64,000 nt of DNA from JBCCGG01 sp039029395 (GCA_039029395.1 JBCCGG010000016.1:1-64000); one strand, 5' to 3'. Shown: positions 39,614-48,790, counted from the first letter of the stretch. Notes: generated by a model from the sequence alone, not told the origin. Made by a program: numbers and translations.

Positions 39614-39700
39614 GGGTCGTTTGGTTACAGTGAGAGGCTAAATCACTGTCAGGAGCGATCCTGCATCCTGTAAAAGTTAATATGGGAAGCCATGCCGGCC
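39572..39700 (-). ncRNA. Candidate small RNA or attenuated leader with two C-rich-loop hairpins
   Basis: On the minus strand, hairpin ACAGTGA-TTTAGCCTC-TCACTGT (39649-39627) precedes the terminator hairpin with loop TCCCCCC. No minus-strand gene lies immediately upstream, so the terminator must serve a short RNA or a conditional leader of the 5-oxoprolinase message. Both loops are pyrimidine-rich and could pair with Shine-Dalgarno sequences. The 5' end is unknown; the only promoter-like match (CATATTAA near 39682) is weak. Confidence 0.4.
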
Positions 39701-39829
39701 GCTGCAATCACAAGCCGAGCACGGCCGTTCACCTCGCCGTGTATGAGTAATTCCTACAAAATCTCTGTTCCTAAGGCACTGGAACTCGATCTAATCTATT
39801 GAAATGAATTGAGTTTCCAGGAGAGAACG

Positions 39830-40123
39830 ATGCCAGATCTCTATGACTTGTCCGACGCTGTGCATGATGAAACTTCCTTCATAGAATTCATAGATGCCTT
39901 GCGGAGCGATTGGCTCGATGAACGTCGGAAAGAGCAGGTAAACGCAAGCCCGCCTTATGGCCGGGGAGCAAATGGCTGGGAGAACGGCGATATCGACGGG
40001 TTTCTCGATGCAGCCTCCGCCTGGGCAAGGGCCTCGCGTTGCGGAATGCTGCTCTACGAGGTGCCGGCTAACCCCTGGGCCCGCGCGGCGCAGATTCTCC
40101 ATGCGGGCAAGTTCTACGAATGA
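39830..40123 (+). CDS. DUF7660-like small protein
   Basis: A 97-residue acidic protein: SFIEFIDALRSDW, WENGDIDGFLDAASAWARA and PWARAAQILHAGKFYE match the layout of the DUF7660 family (a helical protein with WxNxxLxxFLEAxxAW and a terminal AGKFYE-like motif). Such proteins are often encoded near polymorphic toxin or immunity genes, but no toxin is visible here. GGAGAG precedes the ATG. GC content is lower than in flanking housekeeping genes. Confidence 0.72.
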   Translation: MPDLYDLSDAVHDETSFIEFIDALRSDWLDERRKEQVNASPPYGRGANGWENGDIDGFLDAASAWARASRCGMLLYEVPANPWARAAQILHAGKFYE

Positions 40124-40243
40124 CACCCGCTTTCTTGGAATTCCCGCCAGCGCTCCCATATGACGGCAACGCATTGGCAAGCCGCGCGCCGTCACGAAGA
40201 GTTGTGTCCCCCGAAAAGGGCCAAGAATGCTAAACTTCAGGCT

Positions 40244-40999
40244 ATGATAAGCGTGACCAAGATCCTTCTCGTTTTTCTTCTACTGCTGCTCGCCGGGCCG
40301 CTGATCGCGGCGGCGACCGGGCTGGCGGACGTCGGCGGCGACTGGCGCACGGCGAGCCGCACCAGCGTTGGCCTGGCGCCCGACCCGGCCAAGCACGAGG
40401 ATCCGGTGATCCAGGTCTACGGCGCCCGCACTTTCGGCTGGCGTGGCGCCTTCGCGGTGCACACCTGGGTCGCAACCAAGCGACGGGGTGCGCCCCAATA
40501 CACGATCTACGAGGTTATCGGCTGGCGCCATTGGCATGGCCGCAGCCCGGTTTCCCTGCGCCTGGACCGCCACCCGGACCGGCGCTGGTATGGCGCCGCG
40601 CCCGAGCTCTACGTGGACCTGCGCGGCGGCGAGGCGGACGAGCTGATCGACCGCATCGAGGCGGCGGTCGCCGACTACCCCTACCCGGACAGCTACCAAA
40701 CCTGGCCGGGCCCCAACTCCAACACCTTCACCGCCTTCATCGGCCGGGCCGTGCCAGAGCTGCGCCTGGACCTGCCGCCAACCGCGATCGGCAAGGATTT
40801 TCTTGGGCTTACCACCTTCGTTGCCTCGACCCCGAGCGGGACCGGGTACCAGTTCTCCCTGTTCGGCCTGCTCGGCCTTTCGCTCGCCTCGGAAGAGGGC
40901 TTGGAGCTCTCCGTGCTGGGCCTCAATCTGGGGGTCGACCCGTTGGATCTGGCCATCAAGCTGCCCGGCGTGGGCCGCTTGGCGCTTGCAGACAACTAG
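40244..40999 (+). CDS. DUF3750 membrane-associated protein
   Basis: A 251-residue protein with one N-terminal hydrophobic segment (ILLVFLLLLLAGPLIAAATG, signal or anchor) and the DUF3750 core VYGARTFGWRGAFAVHTWVATK, YTIYEVIGWR and PNSNTFTAFIGRAVPEL. The core with HTW and PNSNTF is like an NlpC/P60-type cysteine-peptidase relative without the obvious Cys, so function is open. ATG at 40244 starts directly at the hydrophobic segment. Confidence 0.85.
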   Translation: MISVTKILLVFLLLLLAGPLIAAATGLADVGGDWRTASRTSVGLAPDPAKHEDPVIQVYGARTFGWRGAFAVHTWVATKRRGAPQYTIYEVIGWRHWHGRSPVSLRLDRHPDRRWYGAAPELYVDLRGGEADELIDRIEAAVADYPYPDSYQTWPGPNSNTFTAFIGRAVPELRLDLPPTAIGKDFLGLTTFVASTPSGTGYQFSLFGLLGLSLASEEGLELSVLGLNLGVDPLDLAIKLPGVGRLALADN

Positions 41000-41913
41000 T
41001 CGGCCTGTGCCTCCAGCCAGTCGCGCGACGGTGCAAAGAAGCTGGCGCCGGTGACCGCCCGGGAATAGTCCATCAGATGATCGTAGTGACCGGCCGGATC
41101 GGCCACGATCATGCGCTCCAGCATGCGCCGAAAGCTGTCCGGCCGGCCGGCATAGGAGATGAAGTATAGGCCGTGCTCGTCCATCGTGCCGTAAGGCAAG
41201 GAATGGCGCAGGATCTCCACTGATACCCCGTCGTCCTTGATCGAGACTCGCTTGATGTGGGCCGTCTCCGGCTTGTCCTCCGCCGCGAACTCTTCGTTGT
41301 CGGCCTTGGTGCGGGCGATGATCTGCTCCTGTGCGGCCACGCTCAGTCGGTTCCAGGTGGCTAGGTCGTGGACATAGCGCTGGATGTCGACGTAGCTGCC
41401 GCCGGCGTGGGGACCCTCGGGGACCAGGGCGACCTCGGCCCGGTGTTCGTCCTTGGGATTTTCCGTGCCATCGACGAAGCCGGTCAGATCCCGGCTGTCC
41501 AGGTAGCGGAAGCCGTGCACCTCTTCGATGGTTTCGACCGCGCCGCCAAGTCCCGCTGCCCAGCGCCGGGTCAGCTCGAAACAGAGATCGAAGCGCTCGG
41601 CGCGCAGATGGAGAAAGAGGTCGGCCGGCGTTGCCGGCGCGCTGCGGCCGCCATCCTCGAAGGGCGTAAAGGGTGTCAGGCCGTCTGGCGTTGCGTCGCC
41701 GAAAATACGGGTCCAGGCCTCGGCGCCGATGCCGATGGCACTGGCCAGGCGCGCCGCCGGGTCGAGCGCAGCGATCTCGTCGTTCAAGTTCGGCAGGCCG
41801 GCCGCCGCTTGGCGCACGGCGGCGGCGGCGGCTTCGCCGGGCGCGACATTCAGGGTCAGGAGATTGGCGCTCTTGTTGGCCTCGGGAAGCACCCCGGATT
41901 GCGGCTTGGCCAT
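40996..41913 (-). CDS. Dyp-type haem peroxidase
   Basis: A 305-residue dye-decolorizing peroxidase. The GxxDG motif is GFVDGTENP with distal Asp148, the proximal His is in ETAHIKRVS (about residue 219), and the distal Arg is in LRHSLPYG. No Tat signal is seen, so it is probably cytoplasmic or an encapsulin cargo, although no encapsulin gene lies nearby. The start at 41913 is taken at MAKPQSGVL; the upstream frame is not homologous. It is convergent with the DUF3750 gene with overlapping stops. Confidence 0.93.
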   Translation of the reverse strand: MAKPQSGVLPEANKSANLLTLNVAPGEAAAAAVRQAAAGLPNLNDEIAALDPAARLASAIGIGAEAWTRIFGDATPDGLTPFTPFEDGGRSAPATPADLFLHLRAERFDLCFELTRRWAAGLGGAVETIEEVHGFRYLDSRDLTGFVDGTENPKDEHRAEVALVPEGPHAGGSYVDIQRYVHDLATWNRLSVAAQEQIIARTKADNEEFAAEDKPETAHIKRVSIKDDGVSVEILRHSLPYGTMDEHGLYFISYAGRPDSFRRMLERMIVADPAGHYDHLMDYSRAVTGASFFAPSRDWLEAQAD

Positions 41914-42063
41914 AATCTTCCGTCCCCCCCTCTCGACAACAGCCACAGTCGGCCGACGATAGTGCCTTCGCCGCGCTTTCGCCAGGCTTGCCCAGGCCCG
42001 GCCGACGTGAAATATAAGCCGTTTGGGGGGCCGCCGGGCCCAGAAGACGGGATCCAGATCGAT

Positions 42064-42798
42064 ATGAGCGTTTGGGGCAAGATCGTGGGCGGTGCGGCCG
42101 GCTTTGCCGTCGGCGGCCCGATCGGTGCCCTGCTCGGCGGCTTGGCCGGCCATGCGGTCGACAAGATGCGCGACAGCAGCCGGGAGGCGGAGCCCGACGG
42201 CGCCACCAAGAACATTGCCTTCACGATTGGGGTCATCGTGCTCGGCGCCAAGATGGCCAAGGCCGACGGCGTGGTGACTCGGGACGAGATCAGCGCCTTC
42301 AAAGAGGTCTTCCAGATCCCGCCCGACGAGATGCGCAATGTCGGGCGCCTGTTCGATCAGGCGCGCAAGGATGCCCGGGGGTTCGAGCCCTATGCCCGCC
42401 AGGTGGGCCGGCTGTTCCGGGACAATCCGGTCGTGCTAGAGGAGCTGATCGACGGCCTCTTTCACATCGCCCGGGCCGACGGCCGTGTGTCGGAGGAGGA
42501 GCTCGCCTACCTGGAGAACGTCGCCGAGTGCTTCGGTCTCGACCAGGAGCGTTGGGAACGCCTGCGCGCCGCCAACCTGGGCCCCCAGGATTCCGACCCC
42601 TATGCGATCCTCGGCGTGGCGCGCGACGATACGCCCGAGACGATTAAGCATGCCCACCGCCAGCTGGTGCTGGAAAATCATCCCGACAAGGTTGTCGCCC
42701 AGGGCATGCCCCAAGAGTTCGTCGACTTGGCCAACGCCAAGCTCGCGCGCATCAACGCTGCCTACGACGAAATCCGCCGGCAGCGCGACTTTACCTAG
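42064..42798 (+). CDS. TerB-like plus DnaJ-domain protein (DjlA-like)
   Basis: A 244-residue protein: N-terminal Gly-rich hydrophobic segment (KIVGGAAGFAVGGPIGALLGGLAGHAV), a TerB-like helical domain (AKMAKADGVVTRDEISAFKEVF), and a C-terminal J domain with the essential HPD in LENHPDKVV. This layout is that of DjlA-type co-chaperones attached to the membrane that stimulate DnaK. ATG at 42064 is the first reasonable start. The ABC-F gene follows 6 bp after its stop. Confidence 0.9.
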   Translation: MSVWGKIVGGAAGFAVGGPIGALLGGLAGHAVDKMRDSSREAEPDGATKNIAFTIGVIVLGAKMAKADGVVTRDEISAFKEVFQIPPDEMRNVGRLFDQARKDARGFEPYARQVGRLFRDNPVVLEELIDGLFHIARADGRVSEEELAYLENVAECFGLDQERWERLRAANLGPQDSDPYAILGVARDDTPETIKHAHRQLVLENHPDKVVAQGMPQEFVDLANAKLARINAAYDEIRRQRDFT

Positions 42799-42804
42799 GC
42801 TCCT

Positions 42805-44607
42805 ATGGCCGCGCCCCCGCTGATCGCCGTGCGCAACGGCACCCTGGGCTTTGGCGAACGGCCGCTGTTCGTTGGGCTGGACTGCGCCCTGCACGCCGGT
42901 GAGCGGACCTGTCTGGTCGGGCGCAACGGCTGCGGTAAGTCGAGCTTGCTTCAGGTCATGGCCGGCCAGCTGGCGCTCGATCGCGGCGAGCGCCAGGTCC
43001 GGGCCGGAACAACCATCGCCTACTTGCCCCAGGATCCGGTGCTGCCGCCCGAGCGCACGATTGCCGAGTATGTCGCTGAGGGCTTGGGCGCGGAGGAGGC
43101 TTGGCACAAGGTCGACGCGGTTCTGCCGCCGCTTGGCCTCGACGGCGCGCGGCCCTTGGAGGGGCTCTCGGGCGGCGAGGGACGGCGCGCCGCCCTGGCC
43201 CGTGTCCTGGTCGGTCAGCCCTCGGTGCTGCTGCTTGACGAGCCGACCAACCATTTGGACCTGCCGGCGATCGAATGGCTGGAGGAGACCTTGGCCGCTT
43301 GGAGCGGGGCGTTCCTGCTGGTCAGCCATGACCGGGCCTTTCTTGCCCGGGTCACCCGCGCGGTCCTGTGGCTCGATCGCGGCCAGGTCAGGCGCCTGGA
43401 CCAAGGCTTTGAGCGTTTCGAGGCCTGGGCCGAGGCGGCGCGCGACAAGGAGGCCCACGACCGCCAGCGCCTGGACGTCAAGATCGCCCAGGAGGAGCGC
43501 TACGCGGCGCGTGGCGTGACCGCCCGGCGCCGGCGCAATCAGCGGCGCCTGGCCCACCTGGCCGAGCTGCGCCAGCAGCGCGACCAATGGCTGCGCCAGA
43601 CCGGCAGCGCCAAGCTCGACATCGCCCGGGCCGAGGCAAGTGGCAAAGCGGTGATCGAGGCAGAGGGCCTGACCAAGGGCTTCGGCGACAAAACCGTGGT
43701 GCGCGATTTCTCGATCCGCATCCGGCGCGGCGACCGTATCGGTCTGATCGGGCCCAACGGCGCCGGCAAGACCACCCTGGCCCGAATGCTGATCGGCGAC
43801 TTGGCGCCCGACAGCGGCAGTCTCAAGCTTGGGACCAAGCTGGCGCCGCTTTACTACGACCAGCGCCGGGAGAGTCTGGACGGCACGGCCAGTCTGTGGC
43901 GCACCCTTGTGCCCGATGGCGGCGATTCGATCCTGGTGGGCGATCGCCAGCGCCACGTGGTCAGCTACCTGCGCGACTTCCTCTTCGCCGAGTCCCAGGC
44001 GCGCCAGCCGGTGCGCACGCTCTCCGGCGGCGAGAAAAACCGTTTGCTTCTGGCCCGTCTCTTCGCCAAGCCCAGCAACCTGCTGGTGCTCGACGAGCCG
44101 ACCAACGATCTAGACCTGGAAACCCTGGACCTTCTTCAGGAGGTGCTCGACGACTATCCCGGCACCTTGCTGCTGATCAGCCACGACCGAGACTTCCTTG
44201 ACCGTCTGGTTACCGGCGTGATCGCGCTGGAGGCTGGCGGGCGGTGGCAAGAGGTGGTCGGCGGCTATGCCGATTACAGGCGCCAAGCCGGTCCACAGCA
44301 AACGGCCCCGGTGGCGAAGCGCGACAAGCCGGTGCAAGCACGCGCACCGCGCAAGGCGACCAAGCTGAGCCACAAGGACCAGCGTGCGCTGGACGCCCTG
44401 CCCGGCGAGATCGAGCAGCTGGGCGCCGAGATCGCCAAGCTCGAGACGGCGTTGGCCGACCCCGAGCTTTATGGTCGCGACCCGGCCGCCTATGAGCGCC
44501 TTAGCACGGGCCTCAGCGAAGCGCTGGCCAAGCGGGAAGCCGCCGAAACTCGCTGGCTCGAACTGGAAGAGCTGAAGGAAAGCCTGGCCGCGGCGCGTCA
44601 GTCGTAG
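42805..44607 (+). CDS. ABC-F family ATPase (Uup-like)
   Basis: A 600-residue soluble protein with two ABC domains. Walker A motifs: GRNGCGKSS (domain 1) and GPNGAGKTT (domain 2). Signature sequences: LSGGEGRR and LSGGEKNR. Each has LLDEPTNHLDL/VLDEPTNDLDLE, and the C-terminal coiled coil (LPGEIEQLGAEIAKLETAL) is typical of Uup. ABC-F proteins act on ribosomes or, for Uup, on DNA-structure tolerance. It is convergent with the asparagine-synthase-like gene, overlapping by 10 bp. Confidence 0.94.
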   Translation: MAAPPLIAVRNGTLGFGERPLFVGLDCALHAGERTCLVGRNGCGKSSLLQVMAGQLALDRGERQVRAGTTIAYLPQDPVLPPERTIAEYVAEGLGAEEAWHKVDAVLPPLGLDGARPLEGLSGGEGRRAALARVLVGQPSVLLLDEPTNHLDLPAIEWLEETLAAWSGAFLLVSHDRAFLARVTRAVLWLDRGQVRRLDQGFERFEAWAEAARDKEAHDRQRLDVKIAQEERYAARGVTARRRRNQRRLAHLAELRQQRDQWLRQTGSAKLDIARAEASGKAVIEAEGLTKGFGDKTVVRDFSIRIRRGDRIGLIGPNGAGKTTLARMLIGDLAPDSGSLKLGTKLAPLYYDQRRESLDGTASLWRTLVPDGGDSILVGDRQRHVVSYLRDFLFAESQARQPVRTLSGGEKNRLLLARLFAKPSNLLVLDEPTNDLDLETLDLLQEVLDDYPGTLLLISHDRDFLDRLVTGVIALEAGGRWQEVVGGYADYRRQAGPQQTAPVAKRDKPVQARAPRKATKLSHKDQRALDALPGEIEQLGAEIAKLETALADPELYGRDPAAYERLSTGLSEALAKREAAETRWLELEELKESLAAARQS

Positions 44608-46319
44608 GTTTCTTCCGGTAGCTCGAGGACATCGGGCAGCTCTGCGCCGCTGTGCTGCAGGAGGTACTCTAGGGTCGCGATACGCTTGAACGGCTCGGCG
44701 TCGGCGATCTCGTCTACCTTGAAGAAGCGGCGCATGTAGGGGAAGTCCGTGTCGATCACCCGGCCCAGATAATCCTTGCCCAGGGTATAGGGCCAGTTCG
44801 ACCGGTCGCGCCGCTTCAGGCGGTAGGTCAAGCGCCTGAGCCAGGGTGGCCGCATCTGGTTGAGCTGGGTCTTGAGGCGGTAGGCAAGCGGCGGGTCGGC
44901 CGCGAAGCTGTGGCCATAGTCCGAGGCGTAGGCGGCCAAGGCTGGGTCGACGGCGCGGATCAGCCGCGCCTCGAAACGGCCAGCGGTCTTGAGGGTGAGG
45001 GGAATGGCGAGCGCGCTGGGCACCACGTTGGCGTCGATGAAGGGAGTCAAGGCCCAGCCGAGCTGATTGTTGATGCCGTTGTTCTTGCCCATCCAGAAGC
45101 GGCAGCGGAAGCCCGGGTAAAGGCGCTCCACGTCCAACCTTGAAAGCATGCCGTCGGGCCGGCCGAGCACCCGGCGCACCTTTAGGCCCAGGTTGCGGTG
45201 GTATCGCAACTCGTCGAAGGGGCCCGCGCAGAGCTTTGGGTCGAATTGACTGTAGAAAGTCCAAAGCAGCTCCTCGACCCGGAACTCCCGGTCGGGCAGG
45301 TAGAAGAAGTTGCGGAAGATCTCGCCGCCGCCGCCGTTGAGCATAAGCTCGTCCCCTGCGCAGCGCTTGCGGCGGGTTTCCAGATCGCTGCCGTTGTCGA
45401 AGATGCCGTCGGAAGGGTGGGCCTGGAAGGCGAGAATATTGGTGCCGACCACCTCCTGGAATCGGTCCGGCGTGATCCTGGGGGCCTGGCTCTTGTCCTC
45501 GTGGCTGAGCGCGAAGCCCTCGCCAGCGGCGATTGCCTTGGCCACGGCGACATCCGGGCTGCCGTCCCGGCCGTAGACGTGGATCTTGGGCGTGATCCCC
45601 TGTTCGCGCAGCAGGCCCAGGGTGAGCCTGGAGTCGTAACCGCCCGACAAGGCGGTGTCGATGCGATCTCCAAAGCAGCGCGCGATCGCCTGATAGTAGG
45701 CGCGCAAATTGTCTCTGTTGCGCGCCAGGTGGTGGTCGATGCTGTCGCCCGGCTCGCTGATCGCGTCCAATGCCCGCTCCGGGCCGAGCAGCTCGATCTC
45801 CCGCAGCAGGCTGCGCCCACCATAGGTCGCGCCTTGGAAGACATACTCGTAGAGGCATTGGGGGTCGACCGTAGCCCTACCCAAGGCCGCGAGCAGCGCC
45901 CCGAAGGAGCTGGAGACGACCTGCCCGTCCCGTGCCTGCCAGACCGGGTAGACCCCTATGGCATCTGTGATCACCTGGATTCGGCCCTGATGTCCGAGAA
46001 TGATGCAAAAGTTGCCGTAGAGCCGATCGGATTGAACCTCGCCGTCGGTCAGATCGGCAAAGAGCAATTCGAGCGCTGGACGACCGATCGCCTCGCGGTA
46101 AATCAGCGAGCCGCTTGCCAGGCAGAAATTCTCAGAATCCCGGATGTATGCCTGGTCTTCTTCGGCGTTCAGCTTCTTGTAGAGGAAAATTTCACCAATT
46201 GGGGTCGAAAGTCGCCGGGGCTGGGCGAAGCCGACTTTGGCGAAGTGGGCCAAGGCCGGACCGGGATCAAGCTTTTGGGCTTGCGCTGGATCGTGGCGAA
46301 GAAGAAAAAACCCACCCAT
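44598..46319 (-). CDS. Asparagine synthase-related protein lacking the glutaminase cysteine
   Basis: A 573-residue two-domain protein: N-terminal class II glutamine amidotransferase fold (about residues 1-170) and C-terminal AMP-forming synthase domain with the PP-loop TALSGGYDSRLTLG (residues 225-230). The protein starts Met-Gly-Gly-Phe, so the Cys2 nucleophile required for glutamine hydrolysis is absent, as in beta-lactam synthetase-like relatives. It would use free ammonia or activate a carboxylate for another nucleophile. Neighbouring glycan genes suggest a role in glycan or peptide modification. The start at 46319 is inferred from domain homology. Confidence 0.78.
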   Translation of the reverse strand: MGGFFLLRHDPAQAQKLDPGPALAHFAKVGFAQPRRLSTPIGEIFLYKKLNAEEDQAYIRDSENFCLASGSLIYREAIGRPALELLFADLTDGEVQSDRLYGNFCIILGHQGRIQVITDAIGVYPVWQARDGQVVSSSFGALLAALGRATVDPQCLYEYVFQGATYGGRSLLREIELLGPERALDAISEPGDSIDHHLARNRDNLRAYYQAIARCFGDRIDTALSGGYDSRLTLGLLREQGITPKIHVYGRDGSPDVAVAKAIAAGEGFALSHEDKSQAPRITPDRFQEVVGTNILAFQAHPSDGIFDNGSDLETRRKRCAGDELMLNGGGGEIFRNFFYLPDREFRVEELLWTFYSQFDPKLCAGPFDELRYHRNLGLKVRRVLGRPDGMLSRLDVERLYPGFRCRFWMGKNNGINNQLGWALTPFIDANVVPSALAIPLTLKTAGRFEARLIRAVDPALAAYASDYGHSFAADPPLAYRLKTQLNQMRPPWLRRLTYRLKRRDRSNWPYTLGKDYLGRVIDTDFPYMRRFFKVDEIADAEPFKRIATLEYLLQHSGAELPDVLELPEETYD

Positions 46320-46443
46320 GGCCGCTGTCGCTAGACGTGCCGGCCGGGTTCTGGCCGACTCCGCGTCGCTTGTGGTGGAGTGCGCAAACGAGGATGCATA
46401 GAGGTATGTCGCGGCTCGAAGGGTTGCTGGTCGGAGATCCAGG

Positions 46444-47757
46444 TTGAAGATCCTGATTGTATCTTGGTACTTCCCCCCGTCCAGCACCATGGGAGCCTTG
46501 CGAAACGGCAAGCTGGCGCGCTACTTGGTGGCCCAGGGCCACGACATCCGGGTGGTCACGGTCAAGGATCCGCCCCACCCCCAGACCCTGACCCCGGAGG
46601 TGCCCGAGGCGCTGATCGCGCGCACGCCCTGGATCGAGATCAACCGACTCTCGGTCTCTGCTTTTCTTGGCCGCAAGCCGCCGACCAAGGCGGACACCGC
46701 GAAGCCGGCTGCCACTGGGACCAAGCCTAAGAAGGCGCCCGCGCGCAAGTCGGGCCGGCTCTCCAAGCTTTACATGGCCCTGACCAACTGGCCCGATGCC
46801 CGGGTCGGCTGGTTGCCCCACGCGGTCCGTCGGGGCCGGGCGATCGCCGCCGACTGGCAGCCGGACTTGGTGTTCGCCAGCGGGCCGCCCTTTACCACGC
46901 TCAACGCCGGCTACTTGATTGCCAAGAAGCACAGGATTCCGTTGGTGAGCGAGTTTCGGGACCGCTGGACCAACGACACCTACTGGCCGCCCGGGGGCTT
47001 TCGCCTGGCGGTCGAATCGCGCATGGAGCGGGCCATCATCGATTACTCCTGCGGCCTGGTCACCGTGTCCGAGCCCTGGGCCGAGGACTACCGCCGGGAC
47101 ACCGGCAAGCCGGCCATAGCGATCCTCAACGGCTACGACCCCAAGGATTACCCGCCGGGCCCGAGCCCCGGGGCGGCCGAAGACGGTTTCTTGCGGATCA
47201 GCTACACCGGCTCAATCTATGTCGACCGCCGTGACCCTTCGCCGTTGTTTCAGGCGCTTCAGCTGATGAAGGCGACGCCCGAGCAGGTGCGGGTCGACTT
47301 TTGGGGCACCCAAGCTGCCCACGTCCACCCCCTGGCCGAGCGCTTCGGGGTCCAAGACCTGGTCGAGGTCCACCCACGAGTCACCAACGAGGAATCGGCC
47401 CGCCTGCAGCGCGCGTCGGACGTGCTTCTGATCATGCAGTGGGACAACCCAAAGGAAATCGGCAACGTGCCGGGCAAGCTGTTCGAGTACCTGGGCGCCC
47501 AGCGGCCGATACTCGGGCTCGGGCCACTTGGCGGGGTGCCGGCGACGATCGTCAAGGCGCGCGATGCCGGGCTCTACTGCAATGAGCCAGAGGGTATCGC
47601 CGATCAGCTCGAGCGGTGGCTCGAGGAGAAGCGGCAAACGGGGCAAGTCGCCCAATTGCCGGACTCGGCGCGCGCAGGCTATACCCGGGACGAGCAGTAC
47701 CAAATGCTGGAGCGCTTTCTGCTGGCCCGCGGCGGACTCGAAGGAGAAAGCTCTTGA
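46444..47757 (+). CDS. GT4-like glycosyltransferase
   Basis: A 437-residue cytoplasmic glycosyltransferase of GT-B fold: KILIVSWYFPPSSTMGALRNGKLARYL at the N-terminus (key element YFPPSSTMG), a central linker rich in Lys/Pro, and the C-terminal LRISYTGSIY, PGKLFEYLGAQRPILGLG motif with the nucleotide-sugar-binding Glu. It starts with the rare TTG codon (46444), with GGAG about 10 bp before. It is translationally coupled to the next gene (TTGA). Donor and acceptor sugars are unknown. Confidence 0.87.
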   Translation: MKILIVSWYFPPSSTMGALRNGKLARYLVAQGHDIRVVTVKDPPHPQTLTPEVPEALIARTPWIEINRLSVSAFLGRKPPTKADTAKPAATGTKPKKAPARKSGRLSKLYMALTNWPDARVGWLPHAVRRGRAIAADWQPDLVFASGPPFTTLNAGYLIAKKHRIPLVSEFRDRWTNDTYWPPGGFRLAVESRMERAIIDYSCGLVTVSEPWAEDYRRDTGKPAIAILNGYDPKDYPPGPSPGAAEDGFLRISYTGSIYVDRRDPSPLFQALQLMKATPEQVRVDFWGTQAAHVHPLAERFGVQDLVEVHPRVTNEESARLQRASDVLLIMQWDNPKEIGNVPGKLFEYLGAQRPILGLGPLGGVPATIVKARDAGLYCNEPEGIADQLERWLEEKRQTGQVAQLPDSARAGYTRDEQYQMLERFLLARGGLEGESS

Positions 47758-48785
47758 GCGCCGGCCCTTCAGCAGTGGTTAATCCGGGACCGGCAAGCTA
47801 TGCCGGTGAGGAGGAGGCGCGCGAGCAAATGGACCGCCAGGTCACGCCGAAGCTGCTGTACATCACCTATTCGTCCCATTCCGGCTCGACCCTGCTGTCG
47901 CTGCTGCTCAACACCCATCCCGATATCATGGCGATCGGTCACATGACCGGCTGGCCCTTTCCCGAGGACGAGGAATTCCGCTGCTCCTGTGGCGAACTGA
48001 TTGAGGATTGCCCGTTCTATCGCAGCGTCATGGCGGCCTATGAAGCCGCCGGCCTGCGGTTCGATCCGCGCGACTTCGGGACCGACTACAAGCTGAGTCA
48101 AAACTTCCGTCTAAACCGCTATCTGATCGGCAGTCTGCCGTTGGTGCAAAGCGCCGCCGCCGAGCGCCTGCGCGACCGCCTGCTCGGCCTGTTGCCGTCC
48201 ACCCGCGCGATGATCGCGCGCACGGACCGAGCCAACTTGCTGTTCGTCGAGACCGCCCAGGCCTATAGTGGCGCGAAGGTCATCGTCGACAAGTCGACAC
48301 GCAGCCATCGGGTGCGCTTTCTCAAGAACGTGCCCGGACTTGAACTCCACGCGATACACCTGATCCAGGACCCGCGCTCTGTGATCTACAGCGACATAGC
48401 TGGTCGCAACTGGTCGGCGGCGCGGGGCATCGAGAATTGGCTGTCGCGGAACCGACTGATCTTTCATAACCTCTCCGGGGTGCAGCGCAAGATGACCGTG
48501 TTCTACGAAGACTTGACCGACCGCACCGACCAGGCGCTGGCTGCCATTCACCGCTTTGTTGGCCTCGCGCCGCGGCCCTTCCCGGGCGATTTCAAGATCG
48601 GCGAGCATCATGTGCTGGGCAACGAGATGCGCCACGGCAGCTCGAAGATCCAGAAGGACGTCCGGTGGCGCAGCAACCTTTCGGCCGGCGATCTGGCCCA
48701 GATTGAAGGCCAGGCTTGGGCTTTCGCCAAGCGCCACGGCGATCACCCGCTTTCCGGCGTTATTCGCCACTATCTTGAGGCCTAA
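47754..48785 (+). CDS. Sulfotransferase-family protein
   Basis: A 343-residue protein with the PAPS 5'-phosphosulfate-binding loop YSSHSGSTLLSLLL (residues about 39-51) and the 3'-phosphate-binding IHLIQDPRSVIYS segment; it should transfer sulfate from PAPS, probably to a sugar. The start is TTG at 47754 in TTGA with the preceding stop, with AAGGAG seven bases upstream. Presence between a glycosyltransferase and UDP-GlcNAc epimerase suggests a sulfated surface glycan. The first Met alternative is at 47829. Confidence 0.85.
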   Translation: MSAGPSAVVNPGPASYAGEEEAREQMDRQVTPKLLYITYSSHSGSTLLSLLLNTHPDIMAIGHMTGWPFPEDEEFRCSCGELIEDCPFYRSVMAAYEAAGLRFDPRDFGTDYKLSQNFRLNRYLIGSLPLVQSAAAERLRDRLLGLLPSTRAMIARTDRANLLFVETAQAYSGAKVIVDKSTRSHRVRFLKNVPGLELHAIHLIQDPRSVIYSDIAGRNWSAARGIENWLSRNRLIFHNLSGVQRKMTVFYEDLTDRTDQALAAIHRFVGLAPRPFPGDFKIGEHHVLGNEMRHGSSKIQKDVRWRSNLSAGDLAQIEGQAWAFAKRHGDHPLSGVIRHYLEA

Positions 48786-48790
48786 GCCCC

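Larger units (their letters stand above)
39482..39829. other. AT-rich intergenic region with hairpins, no protein gene seen
   Basis: This 348-bp gap separates the divergent 5-oxoprolinase and DUF7660 genes and is clearly lower in GC than the rest. It holds a minus-strand terminator (39572-39613), a second hairpin (39627-39649), and, at 39516-39538, an imperfect palindrome built from TTTATCTAC and ATCTATAAA arms that could be an operator just upstream of the 5-oxoprolinase gene. No convincing protein-coding frame was found. Confidence 0.6.

Noticed and set aside
39650..39693. 14-codon leader peptide frame on the minus strand before the hairpin pair
   Set aside because: No ribosome-binding site and no run of regulatory codons.
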